From Oceanobacillus_B kapialis (lineage in GTDB: Bacteria > Bacillota > Bacilli > Bacillales > Amphibacillaceae): DNA of 64,000 nucleotides. The stretch is taken from NCBI RefSeq assembly GCF_042685265.1, contig NZ_JBHUMX010000040.1; one strand, given 5' to 3'. Position numbers and translations under genes: made by a program. The notes below the pieces were generated by a model, which ran no database searches, was not told where the DNA came from, and saw only the letters and a program-made list of their open reading frames with translations. Shown here piece after piece: positions 25,145-33,543 of the stretch. Numbering within the stretch: position 1 is the stretch's first letter; each line of letters begins with the position of its first letter.

Positions 25145-27790
25145 TTATTTTTTCTGAAAAACATACAAAAGCTTTTTAAGCATTTCCATTAAAATTACTG
25201 CAGCTACGGATAAGCCTGCTGCAATTGCCCAATCCTGTAAGCCAAAGGTTTCTGGTATAGAGAATACATCTCTGGCAAATGGCAGTACAGTGATTGTATA
25301 AAGCACTAAACAAAGTGCTACAGCACCGAGGACATATTTATTACTAAAGAAACCAGCCCCGAACGCTGTTTGCGTATTAGATCGTGCAGCAAATGTCTGG
25401 AGAGATCTTGCCAGAATTAGTGTCGTAAATGCCATAGCAACACCCATTTCATCGGAATGTTGTAAACCGATATAATGTGAAATGATAACCGCTATACCAA
25501 TTAGAATACCTCTTGTCAGAACTGCTCGCGTCGTGCCTCCAGAGAAAATACCTTCCTCAATATTACGTGGCTTCCGTTTCATCACATCAGGCTCTGACTT
25601 TTCCATTCCAAGGGCAATAGCTGGCAAGGAGTCATTTACAAGGTTGATAAACAATAGCTGCAGGGCAGTGAATGGGTTTGCCCAGTTAAAAATAACAGCA
25701 AACAAAATTGCAATGATTGCTCCAAGATTTCCAGCAAACAAATAGCCAATTGCTTTTTTAATATTATCAAATACGGTACGTCCTACACCCACTGCATTAA
25801 CGATAGAGACAAAGTTGTCATCCGTTAAAATCATGGCTGAGGAATCTTTTGCGACGTCTGTCCCACTTCCCATTGCAATCCCAATGTCTGCCTGTTTTAA
25901 AGCTGGAGCGTCGTTTACACCATCACCTGTCATAGCTGTAATGCTATTGCGTTTTTGCCAGGCTCTTACAATACGAATTTTATTCTCTGGCGAAACCCTC
26001 GCATAAACTGAAATATTCTCTAATTTTTCTTCCAGTTCTGCTTCAGACATAGCATCTAGCTCTTGACCCGTTACAGCAATATCATCTTGGTCCATCAAGC
26101 CAATATCCCTGCCAATTGCTTGTGCTGTTGTTTTATGATCACCTGTTATCATAACTGTGCGAATACCAGCTTTTTTCGATTCCTCAATCGATCCATAAAC
26201 TGCCTCACGTGGTGGATCCATCATTGCTGTCAAACCAACTAGAACAAAGTCTTTTTCATCTTCGTGACTAATCGGACCTGCCTCTTCTCCCAGCGGCTTA
26301 TACCCATATGCCAAAACGCGAAGAGCTTGTTCAGAAAAGCCTTCATTAGCCTTTTTAAACTCCTCTAAAAGCTCATCTGTCAATGGCTTTTCTTCCCCAT
26401 CAAGAAGTATATAAGACGCACGCTCAAACATGACATCTGGTCCACCTTTAATTAACATGCGCTTTTTCCCGTCAATGGTATAGACAGTAGACATTAATTT
26501 TCTGTCAGAATCAAATGGAAGCTCTTCTTCTCGATCATAAGCTTTACGGATATCTTCATAATCTCCAAATACTTTATTGGCGAAATGGATTAACGCTACT
26601 TCTGTTGGATCCCCAATTTCTTGTCCTTCTTCATTGATATAGGAATCATTACACAGGACTGCTGTGTAAAGGAGTAGTTTTTGTGCTTCATCCCAGTTCT
26701 CTGTATCGTCTGGAAGCTCCGCATTTTCCTTACCAGGTAAATAGTGATCCATTACCGTCATTTTATTTTGTGTTAAAGTCCCTGTCTTATCTGTACAAAT
26801 AACGCTTGTGGATCCTAACGTTTCTACAGCCGGCAACTTCCGAATAATCGCATGCTGCCTAGCCATCTTATTCGTACCAACAGAAAGGACAATGGTAACA
26901 ATCGAAGAAAGTGCCTCTGGTATTGCCGCTACCGCTATTGCGACAGAGAACATTAATGCATTTATAATCGCAGTCGTTGTATCTGCTTCACTATCACCAA
27001 GCCAGATCCTACCAACTTGAACAGCAAATATGACAATACATAGTAGAAGAATTCCTATTCCAAGCTTTTTACTAAAACTGTCTAGCTTGCGCTGGAGTGG
27101 AGTCTGCTTTTCCTCCGCCGTTTCGATCATACCAGCGATTTTACCAATTTCCGTTTCCTTACCTGTACCCGTCACGACAAAGGTACCACGGCCATATACA
27201 ATTAAGGAGCTACTGAAAACCATGTTTTTGCGATCCCCAAGTGCTACCTCTTCCTCAATCATCTTCGTTTCTTTTTCGACTGCTTCGGATTCTCCTGTGA
27301 GCATTCCTTCATCAACTTTTAAAGAACCGCTCTCCAGGACTCTTCCATCTGCAGGTACATAGTCGCCTGCTTCTAAGAAAACGACATCTCCCGGTACTAA
27401 CTCACGAGCAGGGATAGTCTGCTTCGTATCATCTCGAATCACCTGAGCGACGGGAGCAGACATACTTCGTAAAGCTTCCAAAGAACCTTCTGCCTTTCGC
27501 GTTTGCACCACACTAATAACGGAATTAATTAAGAGTACAAGGAAAATAATGAGTGACTCAATGACTTCACCTAACACAAGCTGAATTCCAGCCGCTACAA
27601 GCAAAACAATAACCATAGAATCCTTAAATGTTTCTAAAAAAAGCTTCCAGATTGGATCCTTCTCTTTTTCTTCAATTTCGTTGTACCCATGCTCCTCCAG
27701 TCGTTGTTTCACGTCTGAGCTACTTAACCCATTTTCTGAAGTATTTAATTGATCTATGACATCTTCAGGTTTCTGTTGATAATATTTCAT
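25145..27790 (-). CDS. P-type cation-transporting ATPase (Ca2+/Mn2+ exporter type)
   Basis: A P2A-type ATPase of 881 aa. Visible are the N-terminal cation-ATPase domain, TGES (165-168), phosphorylation site D334 in CTDKTGTLT, KGGPDV, TGDHKTTA, GDGVNDAPALKQADIG, and a C-terminal six-helix block. The M4 ion-site motif is IPEAL (290-294) rather than the PEGL of eukaryotic Ca2+ pumps; PEAL occurs in the Listeria LMCA1-like group. The yybP-ykoY riboswitch directly upstream senses Mn2+, so I infer export of Mn2+ and/or Ca2+. It is monocistronic. Lactococcus YoaB and pneumococcal MgtA are comparable riboswitch-ATPase pairs (known from the literature). Confidence 0.93.
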   Translation of the reverse strand: MKYYQQKPEDVIDQLNTSENGLSSSDVKQRLEEHGYNEIEEKEKDPIWKLFLETFKDSMVIVLLVAAGIQLVLGEVIESLIIFLVLLINSVISVVQTRKAEGSLEALRSMSAPVAQVIRDDTKQTIPARELVPGDVVFLEAGDYVPADGRVLESGSLKVDEGMLTGESEAVEKETKMIEEEVALGDRKNMVFSSSLIVYGRGTFVVTGTGKETEIGKIAGMIETAEEKQTPLQRKLDSFSKKLGIGILLLCIVIFAVQVGRIWLGDSEADTTTAIINALMFSVAIAVAAIPEALSSIVTIVLSVGTNKMARQHAIIRKLPAVETLGSTSVICTDKTGTLTQNKMTVMDHYLPGKENAELPDDTENWDEAQKLLLYTAVLCNDSYINEEGQEIGDPTEVALIHFANKVFGDYEDIRKAYDREEELPFDSDRKLMSTVYTIDGKKRMLIKGGPDVMFERASYILLDGEEKPLTDELLEEFKKANEGFSEQALRVLAYGYKPLGEEAGPISHEDEKDFVLVGLTAMMDPPREAVYGSIEESKKAGIRTVMITGDHKTTAQAIGRDIGLMDQDDIAVTGQELDAMSEAELEEKLENISVYARVSPENKIRIVRAWQKRNSITAMTGDGVNDAPALKQADIGIAMGSGTDVAKDSSAMILTDDNFVSIVNAVGVGRTVFDNIKKAIGYLFAGNLGAIIAILFAVIFNWANPFTALQLLFINLVNDSLPAIALGMEKSEPDVMKRKPRNIEEGIFSGGTTRAVLTRGILIGIAVIISHYIGLQHSDEMGVAMAFTTLILARSLQTFAARSNTQTAFGAGFFSNKYVLGAVALCLVLYTITVLPFARDVFSIPETFGLQDWAIAAGLSVAAVILMEMLKKLLYVFQKK

Positions 27791-27872
27791 CCTATCTTCC
27801 TTCCTGCCATTAGTATTTACGACTTACGAAAATTAATGACGAATTGTTTCGCCTAGTTAGAAAACATATATG

Positions 27873-27915
27873 AAAAAAAGCGAGACCTTTGCCCGTAAAA
27901 AGGCAAAGGTCTCGC
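27873..27915 (-). terminator. Riboswitch-controlled intrinsic terminator
   Basis: A 14-bp perfect stem, GCGAGACCTTTGCC / GGCAAAGGTCTCGC, with an 8-nt loop and seven U on the minus strand. The first arm to be transcribed (27902-27915) includes the 3' strand of the aptamer P1 helix, so aptamer and terminator exclude each other. Confidence 0.9.
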
Positions 27916-28016
27916 TGAACATTTCACTGTCAATAAAGCCGATGGCAAAAGCCATGGAATGACGACTTTATTATGGAAAGGGCTATCCTTTCCACCCGCT
28001 ACTCCCCTTTGAGAGT
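27903..28016 (-). promoter_or_regulatory. yybP-ykoY manganese riboswitch upstream of the P-type ATPase
   Basis: Read on the minus strand it begins CTCAAAGGGGAGTAGC (the conserved yybP-ykoY box), continues with a GGAAAGG/CCTTTCC hairpin, then AAAGTCGTCATTCC, a short GGC/GCC hairpin, GGCTTTATTGACAGTG and ends GCGAGACCTTTGCC. P1 pairs CAAAGG with CCTTTG. This order and wording match the L. lactis yoaB riboswitch as I remember it. Mn2+ binding should hold P1, prevent the terminator and turn the ATPase on. Coordinates of the ends are approximate. Confidence 0.92.
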
Positions 28017-28038
28017 CAGTAATCTATTAATTTTCTTT

Positions 28039-28066
28039 AGTTTAGCATACAGGGGATTGAAAACAA
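28039..28066 (-). promoter_or_regulatory. Likely promoter of the riboswitch-ATPase transcript
   Basis: -35 TTGTTT (28061-28066), 16-bp spacer, -10 TAAACT (28039-28044), so transcription would start about 15-20 bp before the aptamer. Confidence 0.55.
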
Positions 28067-28110
28067 AGCAGAAGCCCTTCGTTATAACAGAACCTTACAA
28101 AGATTTAATA

Positions 28111-29532
28111 TTAGGTTAATGGTTCAATTTTTTTCGCCCACCTGGCAAGTCGATGTTCTGTTTCTGTTAAATTCGTTTCCGCAATTGTAATTTGTTCTTC
28201 CACACGATTTAATGCTGTTCCGCCTGCGATATTACGTGCATTTACCACTGCCTCAGGTGTTAGGTAAGCAAAAACATCCTCTTCTATAATAGAAGAAAAC
28301 CCTTTGATCTCCTGCAACGTCATATCCAGCAGGTACTTGTTTTTCTGAATACAATGGAGCACAATCTCTCCCACGACTGCATGCGATTCCCGAAAGGCCA
28401 TTCCTTTCCCAACGAGATAATCGGCTAAATCTGTCGCATTGGAAAAATCATTCCGTACTGCTTCATACATGTTTTTCTGCTTCACGTCCATGGTCTCCAT
28501 CATTGGGGCAAATAAGGCGAGCGCCCCTTTTAAGGTTTCCACGGTATCAAACATGCCTTCTTTATCCTCCTGCATATCTTTATTGTAGGCTAAAGGAAGG
28601 CCTTTCAGTGTTGTCAGCATGCCAATAAGGTTTCCATAGACACGCCCTGTTTTACCTCGCACAAGTTCTGCTACGTCGGGGTTTTTCTTTTGTGGCATCA
28701 TGCTGCTACCTGTACAAAAAGCATCATCCAACTCAATAAAATTAAATTCAGCACTGGACCATTGCACAAGTTCTTCGCAAAGCCTTGATAAGTGTGTGGA
28801 AATAAGGGCTGCATTTCCAAGAAACTCAACAACAAAATCTCTGTCGCTCACCGCATCAAGGCTATTTTCGCATATCCCGTCAAAACCTAATTCATCTGCA
28901 ACAAACTGACGGTCAACCGCAAAAGTCGTTCCAGCCAGCGCACCAGCACCAAGCGGAGATTTGTTAACACGTTTCCAGCTGCCCCCCAGCCTTTCCACAT
29001 CACGCTGCAGCATAAAAACATAGGCAAGCATATGGTGGGCAAACAGAACAGGCTGTGCTCGCTGCAAATGGGTATAGCCTGGTAGAACCGTTTCCTTATT
29101 TTCTTTTACCTGCTTTAATAACGCCTCTTGTAAGTTGGCCACTAATTGACTAATATCCATTAAAGCATCACGCAGGTAGAGCCGCATGTCCAGAGCTACT
29201 TGGTCATTTCGGCTTCTGCCTGTATGAAGCTTGCCACCAACAGGCCCAATTTCATCAATTAACAGTTTTTCCACATTCATATGAATGTCTTCATGTTCTT
29301 CACTTAAAACTGCTTCTCCGTTATTAATTTTTTCCATAACTGCTTTTAGTCCTGCCGTAATCTCATTTGCATCGTCTTCACTAATAATCTCACATTTCGC
29401 AAGCATGGCGACATGGGCGATTGACCCTTTTATATCATAGGCGGCAAGTTTTTTATCAAACTGGATAGAAGCTGTATATTCATCTACTAGCTGGTTCGTT
29501 GGCTTGGTGAATCTCCCTCCCCATAGTTTCAT
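28111..29532 (-). CDS. argH: Argininosuccinate lyase
   Basis: Final enzyme of arginine synthesis: splits argininosuccinate into arginine and fumarate. The fumarase-superfamily signature is GSSMMPQKKNPD (about 276-287), with catalytic Ser in the flexible loop. Further landmarks are TGRSRNDQVALDMRL (about 100-114) and TGYTHLQ-type LPGYTHLQRAQP. It has a full length of 473 aa. The ATG overlaps the argG stop by 4 bp, giving translational coupling. I see no clear terminator between its stop and the ATPase leader promoter. Confidence 0.97.
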   Translation of the reverse strand: MKLWGGRFTKPTNQLVDEYTASIQFDKKLAAYDIKGSIAHVAMLAKCEIISEDDANEITAGLKAVMEKINNGEAVLSEEHEDIHMNVEKLLIDEIGPVGGKLHTGRSRNDQVALDMRLYLRDALMDISQLVANLQEALLKQVKENKETVLPGYTHLQRAQPVLFAHHMLAYVFMLQRDVERLGGSWKRVNKSPLGAGALAGTTFAVDRQFVADELGFDGICENSLDAVSDRDFVVEFLGNAALISTHLSRLCEELVQWSSAEFNFIELDDAFCTGSSMMPQKKNPDVAELVRGKTGRVYGNLIGMLTTLKGLPLAYNKDMQEDKEGMFDTVETLKGALALFAPMMETMDVKQKNMYEAVRNDFSNATDLADYLVGKGMAFRESHAVVGEIVLHCIQKNKYLLDMTLQEIKGFSSIIEEDVFAYLTPEAVVNARNIAGGTALNRVEEQITIAETNLTETEHRLARWAKKIEPLT

Positions 29533-30788
29533 GGTTTAACAGCTTCTTTAACGTCTAAAATTGCCTTTTCAATTGCTTCATCCTTATTGGCATAGGTTTG
29601 GTTTACAGTAGAATGAACCTTCGTCGGTAATCCCCAAAGTTTTATAAAACCAAGCGCTGCTTCATGATCGAAAGCATCCTCAGCATTATATGTTGCCAAG
29701 TCAAAGTCATATAGAGACTGTGCAGATTCACGTCCGACCACTTTCGCATGTCCTTTATACAGCTTCACTTTCACTGTGCCGGATACATGCGTTTGTGTCT
29801 GGTCGATAAACGCCGTTAAAGCATTTGTTAACGGTGAATACCAAAGTCCATCATAGACCGTTTGTGCCAGCTTTTGTTCAATTAGTGGTTTAAACTGCGC
29901 TACTTCTCTTGGAAGAGTGAGTGCTTCTAGCTCTTGATGGGCAGCAATAAGCGTTAGCGCTGCCGGTGCTTCATAAATCTCCCTTGATTTTATACCTACA
30001 AGGCGATTCTCAACATGGTCAATACGTCCAACGCCATGCTTTCCCGCAATTTCATTTAACTTAAGAATAAGCTTATCTAAGGGTAATGCTTCCCCATCAA
30101 GTGACACTGGAGTCCCTTCCTCAAAAGTTATCTGGATTGTTTCTGGCTGATCTGGTGCATCGACAGGGTTAGCCGTTAAGTCATACGCTTGCTCAGGTGC
30201 CTCTACCCATGGGTCTTCCAGTATTCCGCACTCATTGCTCCGTCCCCATAAATTCTGATCAATACTGAACGGATTATCCACATCAATGGGCACTGGAATT
30301 CCGTTTTCCTTGGCATATTTTAACTCTTCTTCTCTTGACATCGCCCATTCACGGACAGGGGCAACAATTTTCAAATTGGGATTTAACGCGGTGAACGCTA
30401 CATCAAAGCGCACCTGGTCGTTCCCTTTTCCAGTACATCCATGAGCTACAGCAACTGCTCCCTCTTTTTCCGCAATGTTTACTAAAACCTTAGCGATTAA
30501 TGGACGTGATAGTGCGGAAATTAAAGGATACTTCCCTTCATAAAGCAAATTGGATTTTAATGCAGGTAGTACAAACTGTTTGGCAAATAGCTCTTTTGCA
30601 TCAATTACATAGGACTTAATGGCACCTACATTTAATGCTTTTTCTTTCACAAAATCTAAATCCTTGCCTTCCCCAACATCTAACGCAACTGCAATCACAT
30701 CGTAATTATATTTATCCTGTAGCCATTTAACAGCTACCGATGTATCTAAACCACCTGAATATGCTAAAACAATTTTCTCCTTGACCAC
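29529..30788 (-). CDS. argG: Argininosuccinate synthase
   Basis: Joins citrulline and aspartate with ATP. The N-type ATP pyrophosphatase loop is AYSGGLDTS (about 9-17). Other family segments are VAHGCTGKGNDQVRFD and WGRSNECG. It is 419 aa, slightly above the common 400-410. The start is GTG with AGGAG 10 nt upstream. It is first in the argG-argH operon, preceded by a promoter overlapped by two ARG boxes, so repression by the arginine repressor (ArgR/AhrC) is expected. Confidence 0.97.
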   Translation of the reverse strand: MVKEKIVLAYSGGLDTSVAVKWLQDKYNYDVIAVALDVGEGKDLDFVKEKALNVGAIKSYVIDAKELFAKQFVLPALKSNLLYEGKYPLISALSRPLIAKVLVNIAEKEGAVAVAHGCTGKGNDQVRFDVAFTALNPNLKIVAPVREWAMSREEELKYAKENGIPVPIDVDNPFSIDQNLWGRSNECGILEDPWVEAPEQAYDLTANPVDAPDQPETIQITFEEGTPVSLDGEALPLDKLILKLNEIAGKHGVGRIDHVENRLVGIKSREIYEAPAALTLIAAHQELEALTLPREVAQFKPLIEQKLAQTVYDGLWYSPLTNALTAFIDQTQTHVSGTVKVKLYKGHAKVVGRESAQSLYDFDLATYNAEDAFDHEAALGFIKLWGLPTKVHSTVNQTYANKDEAIEKAILDVKEAVKP

Positions 30789-30820
30789 TTTTCCAACACT
30801 CCTTTGCCTGAAATCTCTTT

Positions 30821-30855
30821 TGAATTATTATGCATTATTTAGAATAAATATTCAA
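30821..30855 (-). promoter_or_regulatory. argGH promoter overlapped by two ARG boxes
   Basis: Minus strand: -35 TTGAAT (30850-30855), 17-bp spacer, -10 CATAAT (30827-30832). TGAATATTTATTCT (30841-30854) and TGCATAATAATTCA (30821-30834) each differ by one base from the ARG-box core TGAATwwwwATTCA. They are 20 bp apart, on one face of the helix, covering the -35 and the -10. This is classic ArgR/AhrC repressor geometry. Confidence 0.82.
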
Positions 30856-31131
30856 CCGATAATAGCTAATTTAAGAAAATAAATACCCAGCAAAAGTTTT
30901 CATAGCCTTGGAGAGTAATATATTACTTGTCCACGAATATAAATAGAAATGCCTGATTTTTATCCCTCCTTAACTTGCAGTAAAACCACCTATTGCAGAA
31001 TGCGGGAAGCAATCAAGTTCTAAGTGGGAGATCAACTGGCAGTAAAGGCCAATTTATCCAACTAACATTTGATGCGGGAGAGAGGGAACACACACACAAA
31101 ATGACTCTCTATATATGTGATTTTCCAGACG
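30856..31131. other. Intergenic region between argG and the DUF1538 genes
   Basis: No gene is seen. A perfect 14-bp palindrome AGTAATATATTACT lies at 30914-30927. From 30972 to 31085 there are short imperfect repeats: AACTTGCAGTAAA (30972) and AACTGGCAGTAAA (31034), and GCGGGA/GTGGGA near 31002, 31024 and 31074. They suggest a decayed short-repeat array or structured leader; I cannot assign it. Confidence 0.45.
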
Positions 31132-31144
31132 GGAGGAGGGTACG

Positions 31145-31828
31145 ATGAAGGAGACTATTAAAGAAGTACTGCTCTCTATTCTACCTATTACCATTGTTAT
31201 AATCTTATTGCAATTATTTATTATTCAGCTTCCAGTTACACAATTTATGCCATTTCTTTTTGGTGTGCTTATTATAGGAGCCGGATTGGTTCTCTTTTTG
31301 CTTGGAGTTAATATGAGTTTACTTCCTGTTGGGGAGATGATTGGTTCTGCTTTACCTAGAACGAATAAGGTGTGGGTGGTGGTATGGGTCGGTTTTTTAC
31401 TTGGAATTGTAGTAACGATTGCCGAGCCTGATGTGCGAGTCCTTTCATCCCAGGTTGACCTTGTATCAGGAGGGACAATCCCAAAAGCCGTTCTACTTTT
31501 ATCTGTATCGCTTGGGGTGGGGATATTCATCAGCCTTGCAATTCTCCGGATTATTTTTCAGTTGAACTTCGTGGTCCTTTTAATAGCTGGTTACAGCATT
31601 GTATTTCTGCTTGCTTCCTTTACCCCACCTTCTTACATCCCTATTTCCTTTGATGCCGGGGGTGTAACGACAGGTCCTATGACCGTGCCATTTATTATGG
31701 CACTAGGCTTAGGCGTGGCCTCTGTGATGAAAAGAAATACAGTTTCTAAGGATGCATTCGGGCTTGTGGCACTTGCTTCGATTGGGCCAATTATCGCTGT
31801 ACTATTATTAGGAGTGATATACGGATGA
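31145..31828 (+). CDS. DUF1538 membrane protein, first of a pair
   Basis: A 227-aa polytopic membrane protein of the DUF1538 family, about six to seven helices. Conserved polar stretches inside the membrane region are TIAEPDVRVLSSQV (about 96-109) and FDAGGVTTGPMT (about 168-179), suggestive of a transport pathway. GGAGGAGGG precedes the ATG. It overlaps the next gene by 4 bp, and the two proteins are homologous, so they probably form a heterodimer. No function is established that I can cite. It is divergent from argG. Confidence 0.88.
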   Translation: MKETIKEVLLSILPITIVIILLQLFIIQLPVTQFMPFLFGVLIIGAGLVLFLLGVNMSLLPVGEMIGSALPRTNKVWVVVWVGFLLGIVVTIAEPDVRVLSSQVDLVSGGTIPKAVLLLSVSLGVGIFISLAILRIIFQLNFVVLLIAGYSIVFLLASFTPPSYIPISFDAGGVTTGPMTVPFIMALGLGVASVMKRNTVSKDAFGLVALASIGPIIAVLLLGVIYG

Positions 31829-32550
31829 TTTCTCAACTATTCCAGGGGTTTGGACAAACCATGCTAGAGGTCGGTGCTGCACTTGCTCCTTTGTTGTTTA
31901 TATTCTTCATCTTTCAGGTGCAACTTTTCCAGCTTCCACTAAGAAAATTCCTTCCTATTTTAATAGGCTTTCTTTTCACCTTTTTCGGCCTCTCCCTGTT
32001 CCTTCAAGGCGTGTATCTTGGGTTTTTACCTATTGGCAGGCTAGTCGGGGCAGAACTTGGAGCCCTCGATATTATTTGGTTACTTCTCCCCATTGGATTT
32101 CTATTAGGTTTCTTTTCTGCCTATGCGGAGCCTGCAGTTCATGTATTAATACACCAGGTAGAAAAAGCTTCTGGAGGATACATCCCACAAAAGGGGCTTT
32201 TATACACCATATCTATTGGCGTAGGTGTTTCTGTCGCATTGGCAATGCTTCGATTAATTATTGGCATGTCCCTATGGGTATTCCTTGTACCAGGCTATGC
32301 CACCGCCTTCCTTATGCTGTGTTATTCCTCTAAGGCATTTATCTCTATCGCTTTTGATGCAGGCGGTGTGGCAACAGGCCCAATGACAGCTACGTTCATT
32401 CTGTCCATGTTTGTCGGGCTTGCTGGTGAAATAGGGGAGACGAATCCATTGCTTGACGGGTTTGGTATGGTAGCACTGGTCGCACTCGCTCCAATCTTGT
32501 CTGTACTTACATTAGGGATTCTATTCGGTAGAAAAGAGCGCTCTAACTAA
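31825..32550 (+). CDS. DUF1538 membrane protein, second of a pair
   Basis: A 241-aa paralogue of the preceding protein with the matching motifs AYAEPAVHVLIHQVEKASGG (about 93-112) and FDAGGVATGPMT (about 175-186). In other genomes the two halves occur fused as one protein (family knowledge), supporting a two-part channel or transporter. Translation is coupled through a 4-bp overlap. The glycine/acidic motifs AEP and DAGG in each half look like paired re-entrant ion-binding loops; that is inference. Confidence 0.88.
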   Translation: MISQLFQGFGQTMLEVGAALAPLLFIFFIFQVQLFQLPLRKFLPILIGFLFTFFGLSLFLQGVYLGFLPIGRLVGAELGALDIIWLLLPIGFLLGFFSAYAEPAVHVLIHQVEKASGGYIPQKGLLYTISIGVGVSVALAMLRLIIGMSLWVFLVPGYATAFLMLCYSSKAFISIAFDAGGVATGPMTATFILSMFVGLAGEIGETNPLLDGFGMVALVALAPILSVLTLGILFGRKERSN

Positions 32551-32589
32551 AAGATGAAAAGCAAGGCCCGACTTCTGTCAACGAGCATT

Positions 32590-32632
32590 AAAAAAGGAAA
32601 CAAGCCAAGTAGCAGCCCGTTACCTTTTTTTA
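32590..32632. terminator. Terminator between the DUF1538 pair and the radical SAM gene
   Basis: AAAAGGAAACAAGCC pairs with the AGCCCGTTACCTTTT region (one mismatch and a few G-U pairs), with A- and T-runs for both directions. Confidence 0.7.
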
Positions 32633-32642
32633 TGCTTTGTAT

Positions 32643-33464
32643 TTAGTATGGCGCAAAGCCATCCTGACTAATCAACACCTGCTCTTTGGAAAAGACTTCA
32701 TGCATCCTGTTCTCCACGATTCTATAAGCTGTATCTACTGTCCAATTTTTCTTACCGATTTCATCAAATAATTCAAAGACACCTAATCGTTCCGTTCGCT
32801 TCCCGCCGCTACCATCACCCATGTAAAAATCATCAATGCATACGCGGTCTGCAATACCCTTTAAAATAGATGGGAATTTTTCGGTACTTGGTAAGACAGG
32901 TGCGATTGCCGCCTGTGTTCGTATTCCATGCTTTTTTAAATCTTCCAATGCGCTTAAACGGGAGGAAATCTGTGGAGCTTTAGGGGAGAATTGCTTGCGG
33001 ATTGCATCATCATCTGTTTCTATCGTCATACTAACACGTAGCTTGTCTCCAAATTGTTTTAATAAATCTATATCCCGTCTAACAAGCGGGCTTCTCGTTT
33101 GTACGAAAAGAAAGTCTGGTGGGTTCTCTACCATTGTCTCAAGTAAAAACCTCGTGATCCTTTCCTTACGTTCTACAGGCTGATATGGATCCGTGCTCGA
33201 GGACATAAAAATAGTTACTTCTCCCTTTTTCTTTTCCCTGATCATTTCTTTTCTTAAAACCTTTTCCGCTTCTTGTTTTACATCCACCCATGTCCCCCAA
33301 TCCTTTCCTTTAAATAAGGAAACAGGAAGCTTCCGAACATAGCAGAATGAACAACCAAAAGCACAGCCAGCATAAGGGTTAAGTGAATGAGTATAGCCAG
33401 ACAGATAACCATTTCCCCTATTTAAAATTGACTTTGGTTGCCGATACGCAATATCTGGTTTCAT
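32643..33464 (-). CDS. SPL-family radical SAM protein (Rv2578c/PA0069 type)
   Basis: Carries CAFGCSFCYVR (C34, C38, C41), the CxxxCxxC iron-sulfur motif of radical SAM enzymes, and family segments SSSTDPYQPVE (about 89-99) and TRSPLVRRDIDLL (about 123-135). It is related to spore photoproduct lyase but shorter (273 aa), and belongs to the widespread group of unknown substrate. It could act in DNA repair, but that is only by kinship. It is monocistronic with a terminator towards the DUF1538 genes. Confidence 0.85.
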   Translation of the reverse strand: MKPDIAYRQPKSILNRGNGYLSGYTHSLNPYAGCAFGCSFCYVRKLPVSLFKGKDWGTWVDVKQEAEKVLRKEMIREKKKGEVTIFMSSSTDPYQPVERKERITRFLLETMVENPPDFLFVQTRSPLVRRDIDLLKQFGDKLRVSMTIETDDDAIRKQFSPKAPQISSRLSALEDLKKHGIRTQAAIAPVLPSTEKFPSILKGIADRVCIDDFYMGDGSGGKRTERLGVFELFDEIGKKNWTVDTAYRIVENRMHEVFSKEQVLISQDGFAPY

Positions 33465-33500
33465 ATCTTCACCCCTTCACACATTTTTAACTTGTTAATA

Positions 33501-33536
33501 AAAGGATGAAGAATCCTTTAAGGCTCTTCATCCTTT
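33501..33536 (-). terminator. Terminator of the NhaC antiporter gene
   Basis: AAAGGATGAAGA / TCTTCATCCTTT perfect stem with a 12-nt loop, 8 bp from the nhaC-type stop codon. Confidence 0.82.
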
Positions 33537-33543
33537 TCAAGTA

